The position numbers were made by a program, and so were the translations under genes. From Lachnospiraceae bacterium (GTDB lineage: Bacteria > Bacillota > Clostridia > Lachnospirales > Lachnospiraceae), in the NCBI GenBank assembly GCA_017527205.1, contig JAFXQK010000027.1, positions 1 to 64,000 on the forward strand: a stretch of 64,000 bases of DNA, read 5' to 3'. The stretch's first letter is position 1. Every line of letters begins with the position of its first letter. The notes below the pieces were generated by a model. The model did not search any database. It was not told where the DNA came from and saw nothing but the letters and a program-made list of their open reading frames with translations. Below, piece by piece: positions 40,621-47,871 of the stretch.

Positions 40621-40648
40621 ACGGCGGGTAAGACACCCGCCGTTTTTT
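40621..40648 (+). terminator. Terminator of the MerR-type gene
   Basis: Perfect 9-bp stem ACGGCGGGT and ACCCGCCGT (40635-40643) followed by six T. Confidence 0.9.
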
Positions 40649-40703
40649 ATTGTGTCCAAAACGCTTTAACATGATAAAGGGAAATGCCCCGTGGCTCTTT
40701 TTT

Positions 40704-40730
40704 GGCTCTATTTTTCCAGAGGATAGAGCC
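40704..40730. other. Hairpin upstream of the first ECF sigma gene
   Basis: GGCTCTA (40704-40710) and TAGAGCC (40724-40730). The same TTGGCTCTATTTT-like stretch recurs near 42869, after the anti-sigma gene, so similar sequence brackets the pair. No clear promoter was seen in 40649-40910. Confidence 0.4.
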
Positions 40731-40910
40731 GGAATAAGCGTGAGACATGCGTTTGAGGGTATTACTGGATTGCGTTAAATCTTTATGGTATCATCAAAAT
40801 GCTAGTGTGTAATGCAATAGATTTAGGTGTTTTTTGTAATGTTCTCCAAGACTTTGCGTCATATAGGGTGAGGTTAACTTCAAGACGAATTTGAAACAAG
40901 GAGGCAGGCC

Positions 40911-41471
40911 GTGACTGACGAGATGATCATCCAATTGTTTTGGGACAGGCGGGAAGAAGCAATCAAGGAAACGGAAAAAAGATATGGGGCATACTGTTTC
41001 AAGGTTGCTCAGAGTGTCCTTCAGAGCAAGGAGGATTCTGAGGAATGCCTGAATGATGCCTTGTTACAGGCATGGAACATGATCCCGCCCATGAAACCAG
41101 TACATTTAAAATTATTCTTGGCCAAAATCGTAAGGAATTTAGCAATTAGCAAGTACAGAAGTAAATACGCAAAGAAACGAGGTCAAGGAGAAGTTGCAAT
41201 CGTGCTGGATGAGTTGGAAGAATGCATTGCCGGTCAGTCAGACGTCGAGGCATATTTTGAAATCTCGGAATTACAAAAATGTGTCAATGAGTTTGTGCGG
41301 GAATTGCCTGAAAGAGATGGAAATGTTTTCGTCTCAAGATACTTTTACATGTATTCCACCAAAGAAATAGCAAGGAAATTCCATATCTCCGAGAATAACG
41401 TAAGGGTAATGCTTAGCAGAATGAGGGAAAGATTAAGAACCTGGCTACAGAAGGAGGGCTATGTGATATGA
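40911..41471 (+). CDS. ECF RNA polymerase sigma factor
   Basis: A 186-residue sigma-70 family factor. Region 2 spans about 10-85 (F-K-V-A-Q-S-V-L-Q-S-K-E-D-S-E-E-C-L-N-D), and region 4 about 125-180 ends with Y-S-T-K-E-I-A-R-K-F-H-I-S-E-N-N-V-R-V-M-L-S-R-M-R. GTG start with AGGAGGCAGGCC upstream. The stop overlaps the ATG of the membrane protein gene by 4 bp (ATGA), the usual arrangement for an ECF sigma and its anti-sigma. It is similar in layout to the pair at 50197-52013. Confidence 0.88.
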   Translation: MTDEMIIQLFWDRREEAIKETEKRYGAYCFKVAQSVLQSKEDSEECLNDALLQAWNMIPPMKPVHLKLFLAKIVRNLAISKYRSKYAKKRGQGEVAIVLDELEECIAGQSDVEAYFEISELQKCVNEFVRELPERDGNVFVSRYFYMYSTKEIARKFHISENNVRVMLSRMRERLRTWLQKEGYVI

Positions 41472-42808
41472 GAAAAGAGGATTTGCTAGAATCATTCGGT
41501 GCATTGGATGACGATCTGCTGATGAGAATTGAAAACGGCAGTAAAACAATGATGATTTGGAAGGCGGTAAAATACGGCACCGTGGCTGCCTGCCTGATGG
41601 CGATTTTTGGTATGGCATATATGTTTGGCGTAAATCGGCCAGTTCCAATTAACAATCCGATTAGCGACCCGTTACAAGGAAGTCCTATTGAAGAGACCAT
41701 GGATGCTGAGAGCCGGGAAAGAGCGGATTCGAATGAACTACAAAGCGAAAAAGTGGAGGATCTAAACTCAGGTGCAGTGAAGGAAAGTGTACTAAAGGAT
41801 AATGAAATCTGTTTTAATCTTGCAACCATCGGACAGGCAAAGCTTAAGGACGCAGTCAAAATGAACATGCGTTATTGTGCAGGAGATCAAATCACGGAAG
41901 CTGAATTGGATGACATGAGCCATGAACTAATGGGGACCGTAGGTGTTTCCTGGAATGTGTTGGATGCTTGCGACGGACTGGCAGGGGAATGGAGTTTTGT
42001 AAAATATTATAATCTGTTTGAGACTGGCCAATGGCCGATGCAGGAGACTGGATCCCGTTCCTTTGTCTTTTTGTATGGAAGAGAAGACCAAACGGAAAAG
42101 ATAAAGCTTTCTTTTTGCTACCTCGAGGAGTCACTTCGGGATTATTGGGTGCTTTGTGAGAATCCCGTAATTAGCAAGGTGGGTGATACGGAGGTTATGA
42201 TCTACAGTGACGCCCTAAGCCAAAATATCATTTGTCAGTTCCAAAAAAACGGAACATATTGTGACGTGGAATATTCCGGCACGGGTATGGAGGAAACACA
42301 GGTTTTGAACCTGTTGCAAAACGTGATGGGGCTGATTGCGAACTCTGGTCATTTTAAGGAAGATGTGCCGGCTGACGGCAAGGGAGAATACGTCGAAGTG
42401 AATAACGATGAGATCTTGGCGAAGGAAATTTCGGACTTCTATGGAGGATCATATCTTGACGCAAACGGAAAGTTTACCATTGTTTTGACCGAAGATACTC
42501 CGGAAAACAGGACGGCTATTTGCAGGGAATTTGGCAGAAGTGAGGATAAAACGGCGTTTGTTATGGGAAAATACACCCTGAAGTATCTCACGGAGCTGCA
42601 GGAAAAAATCTCGAACGGAATGATAAATAAGGAATTATCATTTGTCCTTTCCTCGGCAGTTAGGGAGACTTCAAACTGCATCGTTGTAAGCGTGACAACG
42701 GAAGATGAATCCGAGTTGGCAAAGCTCTATGGATTAGATCTGTTAGGCGGAGCCATAAAAGTTCAGTATTCGGATGGCGTCACAGAATACATTGGAGTGT
42801 TGGAATAG
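41468..42808 (+). CDS. Membrane protein, probable anti-sigma factor
   Basis: A 446-residue protein with a short cytoplasmic N-terminus (RKEDLLESFGALDDDLLMRIE), one transmembrane helix at about 33-54 (VKYGTVAACLMAIFGMAYMFGV) and a large extracytoplasmic domain. The N-terminal part would hold the sigma factor; the outer domain would sense an unknown signal. This role is inferred from the 4-bp overlap with the ECF gene and the topology; no zinc anti-sigma motif (H-x3-C-x2-C) is visible. The last 100 residues (VVVSVTTEDESELAKLYG region) look like a compact alpha-beta domain. Confidence 0.68.
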   Translation: MRKEDLLESFGALDDDLLMRIENGSKTMMIWKAVKYGTVAACLMAIFGMAYMFGVNRPVPINNPISDPLQGSPIEETMDAESRERADSNELQSEKVEDLNSGAVKESVLKDNEICFNLATIGQAKLKDAVKMNMRYCAGDQITEAELDDMSHELMGTVGVSWNVLDACDGLAGEWSFVKYYNLFETGQWPMQETGSRSFVFLYGREDQTEKIKLSFCYLEESLRDYWVLCENPVISKVGDTEVMIYSDALSQNIICQFQKNGTYCDVEYSGTGMEETQVLNLLQNVMGLIANSGHFKEDVPADGKGEYVEVNNDEILAKEISDFYGGSYLDANGKFTIVLTEDTPENRTAICREFGRSEDKTAFVMGKYTLKYLTELQEKISNGMINKELSFVLSSAVRETSNCIVVSVTTEDESELAKLYGLDLLGGAIKVQYSDGVTEYIGVLE

Positions 42809-42990
42809 GCAATTAGAATTACGCCATGGGGAATTTGATTAAACCAACAAGTTTCGTGAGAAATATGGTATGGCTCTATTTTGGCTCTAAAAAATTTCCG
42901 AACCATCGATTTTTGATGACAGATAGGCGATATATGCGATAAAAAAACTATAAAATCAATGGATTTCATACCGATTTACGAACCGTAGAA

Positions 42991-43045
42991 CCGTGAGGGT
43001 GGCCGTGCCGTTGGTTCCGGACGTGTTGCTACCATCATCGAGTAA
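42991..43045 (+). pseudogene. Duplicated 3' end of tuf
   Basis: Reads [17 protein letters not shown] and stop, the end of EF-Tu. It matches the end of the intact tuf (to 37818) with three base differences over about 58 nt, one changing T to A. Nothing upstream of CCGTGAGGG matches tuf. It is either the remnant of a second tuf gene or a tail carried with the downstream array and nuclease. Confidence 0.9.
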
Positions 43046-43090
43046 TTGCGAGTAAGCAATGAGAAGCGAATAAAGCGAAATAATAAAGTG

Positions 43091-43126
43091 CCCAGAGCAA
43101 GCTAGCTTGCTCCTGGGTGCTTTTTA
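43091..43126 (+). terminator. Terminator after the tuf tail
   Basis: CCCAG-x-GCAAGC pairs with GCTTGC-xx-CTGGG, followed by five T. It differs from the terminator of the intact tuf. Confidence 0.85.
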
Positions 43127-43164
43127 TTTCGCGAAAATGTTTGCAGCGAATGCCGCGAACATGA

Positions 43165-43183
43165 GAAATTGCGTAGCAATTTC
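43165..43183. other. Palindrome between the tuf tail and array 2
   Basis: GAAATTGC-gta-GCAATTTC. The rest of 43127-43344 shows no gene; it includes a stretch near 43328-43380 that aligns with the flank of array 1 near 37908-37965. Confidence 0.55.
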
Positions 43184-43344
43184 GAATTCGCTTCACAGGG
43201 AAGCAAATGAATGCTTTTCAAAGAAGCAAGCGAAATCCCTTGCAATCCATTTCCCTATGTGATAAGCTTATTTCACCATTGAAAAGTCTATTTTCAAACT
43301 ATCATATCAGAATTATTCATTCCAATTTCCCATTTTGCGATAAA

Positions 43345-43630
43345 AAGCAACAAATAGAGTTTCTGCATCGCAAATATGTTGCCTTTTTTGAACTCTAATA
43401 CCATGAAGGCAACAAAGAAGACGAAACATGGACGGATATGTTGCTCTTTTGCTTGCTTTGATAGAAGATAAGCAACATATTTGCGACGACAGTGGACTCA
43501 TGTTGCTTTAGGCTTATGAAGATTGCCTAGAAAGCAACATGAAGCTAGATGGGCTGGGTTTATGTTGCTTTTGATTCCCTATAGGGATGTATAAGGCAAC
43601 ATAAGGGATTGGAGAGAAATCATTTGTTGC
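43345..43630. repeat. Nuclease-linked array 2: four ATGTTGC/GCAACAT hairpins plus half-sites
   Basis: Left arms GTTGC start at 43378, 43440, 43502 and 43564, a strict 62-bp spacing. Each pairs with GCAAC about 32 nt downstream; arms reach 10 bp in the third unit (ATGTTGCTTT/AAAGCAACAT). The first unit has GTTGCC with GGCAAC, a paired change relative to GTTGCT/AGCAAC. A lone right arm AAAGCAACA lies at about 43345-43353 and a lone left arm GTTGC at 43626, 62 bp after the last unit and 33 nt before the nuclease start. Linkers and loops are much more diverged than in array 1. Confidence 0.92.
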
Positions 43631-43658
43631 ATAAAGAATTTTGAGGGGGTATGAATTC

Positions 43659-44429
43659 ATGAATAAAGCGATATGCCGCGAGTTACAAAAACTCGAAAGC
43701 ATCAAGAAGTCCATCTCGACTGCGCAAAACAAATCTTCAGAGATGTTATATTGCAGAAAAATCAGGGGATATTATCAGTATTATGTTGGAAAGGAATATG
43801 TAAGCAAGAAAAAGAATGAAAAAAGAATTCAGATGCTTGCTCTAAAAGAATATCGAGAGAAGCTGAATCCACTTCTGGAGAAAGCTATTAGACATCTAAA
43901 GGAAGCGCTAAATTCTCTTGAGCATTTGAACGAGGCCTATACCCACATGCACGAGGGGAAGCAAGTCCTTTTTGAGCCGGATGTTGTGCCGGTTGAAAAG
44001 AGGATCCGGGATTTCAGAAATGTGACATACGAGAGGATGGGATTTGCGGAGAATGACAAGACGGAATACTATACGCATCGGGGGGAGCGGGTGCGGTCGA
44101 AGTCGGAGAAAATCATTGCGGATGAGTTGGACAGGCATGGAATCCCCTATCATTACGAGATGCCGTTGTTACTTCGCGTTGATGGGCAGATGAAGGAGTT
44201 TCATCCGGACTTTACGATCATGAATGTTACAACGGGCGAAGTAAAGTACTTGGAGCATCTTGGCATGATGGACAATCCCAGTTACTATAATAACGTACTG
44301 GCAAAACTGGATATTTATGAACGAAATGGCCTGCTCATCGGCAGGGATGTCATCCTACTTCATGAAAGCACTGTCCGGCCATTGAATACAAGAATCATTG
44401 CAGATTACATACAGGAATTCCTGGTCTAA
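43659..44429 (+). CDS. PD-(D/E)XK-like nuclease, hairpin-array-linked copy 2
   Basis: A 256-residue paralogue of the protein at 38484-39254, alignable end to end without gaps. The putative active-site segments are kept: V-R-S-K-S-E-K-I-I-A-D-E-L, F-H-P-D-F-T and V-K-Y-L-E-H-L-G-M-M-D. Most differences are conservative or fall in residues 85-135. The start at 43659 (MNKAIC) follows GAGGGGGTATGAATTC, a close copy of the leader of the first gene; the extra in-frame ATG at 43641 lies upstream of that site. Both copies keep an intact frame and the same residues, which suggests they are maintained. Confidence 0.75.
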   Translation: MNKAICRELQKLESIKKSISTAQNKSSEMLYCRKIRGYYQYYVGKEYVSKKKNEKRIQMLALKEYREKLNPLLEKAIRHLKEALNSLEHLNEAYTHMHEGKQVLFEPDVVPVEKRIRDFRNVTYERMGFAENDKTEYYTHRGERVRSKSEKIIADELDRHGIPYHYEMPLLLRVDGQMKEFHPDFTIMNVTTGEVKYLEHLGMMDNPSYYNNVLAKLDIYERNGLLIGRDVILLHESTVRPLNTRIIADYIQEFLV

Positions 44430-44546
44430 GGTATCAATCTTAAAAATGTTCTTAAAAATATTATTATAAGGTGTCCCCTTTTTTTGCCTGATTCGTTATA
44501 TGTAATTAAAGAGGTCTTCGCAGGGAACATTTAGGGAGGATTGAAT

Positions 44547-44624
44547 ATGCAGAAAAAAATAGGGATAACAATTGCATTAACGATGTTGATTGTATTAATG
44601 GCAGGGATGCTTTGCAGAAGTTGA
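44547..44624 (+). CDS. Small hydrophobic peptide, 25 residues
   Basis: The reading MQKKIGITIALTMLIVLMAG continues with MLCRS and stops. A GGGAGG ribosome site lies 8 nt before the ATG. A basic start with one hydrophobic helix suits a one-pass membrane peptide; it could equally be the signal peptide of a gene that has decayed. The surrounding 44430-44965 region also holds a TATAATTAAATT stretch near 44656 that resembles the region before the MerR gene, and a CCGGCC/GGCCGG hairpin at 44726-44750. Confidence 0.5.
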   Translation: MQKKIGITIALTMLIVLMAGMLCRS

Positions 44625-44856
44625 TGAAATCACGCATGCATCTCCATGGAGCTTCTGATATAATTAAATTAATGGTTGGATGTCTAGTGTGTGATGAAGG
44701 AATATTATGACACATTCATTTTGCCCCGGCCGGACACCAATTTTGGCCGGCATTGTAAAATGGAATCAATTGATTGACGGGCGGAACTTTTTTGAGGGAA
44801 TATGTGCTTAGGATTAAATGGCAGAGAGAACATGTTAGTCACGCTACAAAATTAAA

Positions 44857-44885
44857 GCAATGCTTAAATCATGTTTAAGTATTGC
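44857..44885. other. Near-perfect 12-bp inverted repeat before the XRE-TPR gene
   Basis: GCAATGCTTAAA and TTTAAGTATTGC around TCATG, with one mismatch. About 80 nt before the gene. A candidate operator for the XRE protein or a terminator-like hairpin (CCCTTTTC follows). Confidence 0.55.
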
Positions 44886-44965
44886 TCCCTTTTCATTTGT
44901 CCGTAAACATCGTATATTATCTATAAGGCGCCGAACAATTCAAAACTTGAAATGGGAGGGAAATC

Positions 44966-46096
44966 ATGAACACTTTAAATCATCTTGGAAATAACATAGC
45001 GAAATTCAGAAAAAGCTCCGACGTTACGCAGGAACAGCTGGCGGAGCAGCTGAATGTCTCCGTCTCGGCCGTATCCCAGTGGGAAACGGGCAAGACCTTG
45101 CCGGACATTTCGGCGATCCCTGTCCTCTGCCACGTCTTTAACGTCACGGCAGATGAACTACTTGGGATTGACCGCGAGAAGGAAGAGGCAGAAATCAAAA
45201 GGATCAATGCGGAAGCCAATTTACTCTTGGACCGCGCCCATAAGGCGAAAGCAGAGAAAATGCTTCTGGATGCGCATAAGCGCTTCCCCAACAGCTATGA
45301 GCTTATGGTTTCGCTGATGTTTCTGTATTACAACCTCTCCTACGTAGATGGAGACGGCGTGGAGGAAAAGAAGAAGGCTGAGAAAAACTTGCACAAGTGC
45401 ATCGCCTACGCCCAAAGAATTCTGGAGGGCTGTAAGGATGAGGAGTCGCGTGACAGCGCAAATCAGATCTTATGTTTGTCCTATGACCGGTTAGGCGAAA
45501 ATGAGAAAGCCATAGAGATCGCGCGGCGAATGCCGACCATGTCGGTTTGCAGGGAGAGCCTACTTACCATTGTCAGCAAGGACCGTGCGAAGCTTGAGAG
45601 CAGACAGACGGAAATTTTCATGTTGCTCCAAGGTCTTTGTATGTCGCTTGATTGCTGCAACGTGAAATTTGAGGACGGAACCTTTGCATACAACCCCACG
45701 GAGGAGGCGGCTCTTGCCCAAAAGATCATTGATCTTCTTGACGTGTTGTTTGAGGAGAAGGATTATGGTTTCTTCCACGACGTCCTGATGCGGGCACATC
45801 TTCATATAGCGCGCATTGTTGGACACCATGAGAAGGATCGGCAGAAGACGATGTTGCACTTAGAGGCGGCAGCGGATCATGCGGAAGCATTTCTTCAGCA
45901 TAAAGAGGGGAAAAAGCATACTTCCCTGTTCCTTCGCGGCTCAGAATATGGAACCTTCCGGACAAGTGATGAAAACAATAATACGGCGATTCTCCTGGAG
46001 GTACTGAAAAGTGAGCGTTTTGATTTTGTGAGAGAGGAGGAAAGGTTCAAAGCCCTGACGGAGCGGCTTAAAAAGACGGCCGGCCAGTGGAAATAA
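44966..46096 (+). CDS. XRE-family regulator with TPR-like C-terminus
   Basis: A 376-residue protein. The N-terminal HTH_3 domain (about 8-65) reads I-A-K-F-R-K-S-S-D-V-T-Q-E-Q-L-A-E-Q-L-N-V-S with recognition helix SAVSQWETGKTLPDI. The remaining 300 residues are helical with repeat-like spacing, as in XRE-TPR regulators that sense peptides or metabolites. GGGAGGG ribosome site. The next gene is an unusual ECF sigma factor 123 nt downstream. A related XRE-TPR protein is encoded on the minus strand at 52098-53147. Confidence 0.82.
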   Translation: MNTLNHLGNNIAKFRKSSDVTQEQLAEQLNVSVSAVSQWETGKTLPDISAIPVLCHVFNVTADELLGIDREKEEAEIKRINAEANLLLDRAHKAKAEKMLLDAHKRFPNSYELMVSLMFLYYNLSYVDGDGVEEKKKAEKNLHKCIAYAQRILEGCKDEESRDSANQILCLSYDRLGENEKAIEIARRMPTMSVCRESLLTIVSKDRAKLESRQTEIFMLLQGLCMSLDCCNVKFEDGTFAYNPTEEAALAQKIIDLLDVLFEEKDYGFFHDVLMRAHLHIARIVGHHEKDRQKTMLHLEAAADHAEAFLQHKEGKKHTSLFLRGSEYGTFRTSDENNNTAILLEVLKSERFDFVREEERFKALTERLKKTAGQWK

Positions 46097-46219
46097 AATC
46101 GCAAATATGGTGACGAGCCGTCCTAACCTTCTTGAAAATACGCCCACTATGTAAATGAAAGCTTTCAATCGAGCAATACGTGGCGCGTAAAGTATCGCAG
46201 CCAAATTGTGAGGAACAAG

Positions 46220-47764
46220 ATGACAAAAGAACAAATGGAACAGATCGTGCTGGAAAACATGCAAAAGATTTACCTATACTGCGTGCGCAGGCTGGGGAAT
46301 GCGACCGAGGCAGAGGACGTGGCGTCCGACGTGATGTTGGAGATGCTGCGTTCCTATGACAGAGTCAAAGAGGACGATGCAGTCTATGGATATCTGTGGG
46401 CAGTGGCGGGAAATCTTTGCAAGAATTATTGGCGACGGGCGAAGAAACATGAAACCACTGAGATTCCGGAGGAATATGCGGGAACCTGCGAAATCACGCC
46501 GGAAGAGGCATTCCTTCAAAAACAAGATATTTCGGTGCTTAGAAGGGAGCTTTCGCTTCTTGGCGAAAAGTATCGCGAAATCATGATCGCGCATTACATC
46601 CGTAAGGAAGGCTGCGAGACGATCGCCAGAAACATGAACCTGTCCGAGACCAACGTGAAGCAGTATCTGTTCGAAGGAAGAAAGAAGGTTAAAAAAGGCA
46701 TGGATATGAAGAGAGAATATGGGGTGTACAGTTATGCACCCGAGAAATTTGTTTTACACTTTTTTGGGGATTCCAGCCAAGGCTATTGGGAACTCTTTAA
46801 CAGAAGGCTTCCCGGCAGCATCATGCTGGCAGTGTATGACAGTCCAAAGACCATGGAAGAGCTCAGCATGGAGGTCGGCGTTTCCGTTCCGTATCTGGAA
46901 GAGGACGTAGCAAAGCTGGAGGAGTTTCAGCTACTTGTAAAGAAGGGGCAAAAGTATTACAGCGGGATCGTGATTTTTAACAGCGCATTCCAAGACGAAG
47001 TGAAAAAGGCAGTGAAGGCGGCAACCCTTGAAAATATTGACATCATCAAGTCAGCAGTTGAGAAAGGGAAAAAGCTTCTTGCAAATACGGATTATCAGTG
47101 CTATCGGGCGGATGAAAACGTCAAGGGGTGGTTCCTTGTAGTTCTCATGATCTGGGAGGCCATTCAGAAATCGGAAGAAAAAATGAAGACAAGGCTTTCT
47201 TTCCCGCTTCTTGCGAACGGTAGCAAGGGTTACGTCATGGGCGAACGCGGCGAGAGCGTCAGAGAGAATGCCGGAATCTACGGCATGTATTCCTTGAATC
47301 ACGGGTATCTGCGTGCCATCAATTCTAAGAGCCTGACGGATAGAGTCGTGAATCCCTTTGAAAAAGGAGCGAGGGAGGTCTTGTGTGCCAGTGAGGCAAG
47401 ACTTGGCGAAACCACGCAGCTGGAGACTCTCTCTGATATGTTGGAAAAGGGGATTGTTCACATGGAAAACGGTAGGATCTGCCCGAATTTCTCGGAGATT
47501 TCAGAAAAGGATTATTTTTGGCTAATGGACAATCTTTCTGAGGAGATCGATGCATTTGCAACCATAGCCGCGACTCTTCGTGATGATGCGGCAGAGACGC
47601 TTGCAAGGGTCGTTCCCAAGGAAATCTCGGACGCGCGCGAGGTCGGCAGCATTATCTGCATGTGGCTCCTGATAGAGAGCATTATTCCGGCGGTGCTAGG
47701 CAGCGGATTCCTCAAGAAGGGGAGCGACGAGCAAAACCTTACCACTTTATATGTCAGAAGGTAG
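46220..47764 (+). CDS. ECF sigma factor with a long C-terminal extension
   Basis: A 514-residue protein. Residues 1-165 are an ECF sigma factor: region 2 with Y-L-Y-C-V-R-R-L-G-N-A-T-E-A-E-D-V-A-S-D-V and region 4 with Y-I-R-K-E-G-C-E-T-I-A-R-N-M-N-L-S-E-T-N-V-K-Q-Y-L. The remaining 350 residues contain a winged-helix-like segment (S-P-K-T-M-E-E-L-S-M-E-V-G-V-S-V-P-Y-L, about 215-265) and an unrecognised domain. The minus-strand protein at 47872-49539 has the same layout. No separate anti-sigma is adjacent, so the extension may control the sigma domains. GTGAGGA precedes the ATG at 46220. Confidence 0.75.
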   Translation: MTKEQMEQIVLENMQKIYLYCVRRLGNATEAEDVASDVMLEMLRSYDRVKEDDAVYGYLWAVAGNLCKNYWRRAKKHETTEIPEEYAGTCEITPEEAFLQKQDISVLRRELSLLGEKYREIMIAHYIRKEGCETIARNMNLSETNVKQYLFEGRKKVKKGMDMKREYGVYSYAPEKFVLHFFGDSSQGYWELFNRRLPGSIMLAVYDSPKTMEELSMEVGVSVPYLEEDVAKLEEFQLLVKKGQKYYSGIVIFNSAFQDEVKKAVKAATLENIDIIKSAVEKGKKLLANTDYQCYRADENVKGWFLVVLMIWEAIQKSEEKMKTRLSFPLLANGSKGYVMGERGESVRENAGIYGMYSLNHGYLRAINSKSLTDRVVNPFEKGAREVLCASEARLGETTQLETLSDMLEKGIVHMENGRICPNFSEISEKDYFWLMDNLSEEIDAFATIAATLRDDAAETLARVVPKEISDAREVGSIICMWLLIESIIPAVLGSGFLKKGSDEQNLTTLYVRR

Positions 47765-47809
47765 AAAGCGTTTAACCAGTGCCATCGAAAAGGATAATTA
47801 ATAATCGCA

Positions 47810-47839
47810 AAAGATCTCAGGGCATGCTCTGAGATCTTT
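47810..47839. terminator. Bidirectional terminator between the two long sigma genes
   Basis: 11-bp perfect stem AAAGATCTCAG and CTGAGATCTTT (47829-47839) in the short space between the convergent genes. Confidence 0.8.
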
Positions 47840-47871
47840 CTGTTTCTGAGTAAATGCCTGAGGCAAATGCC

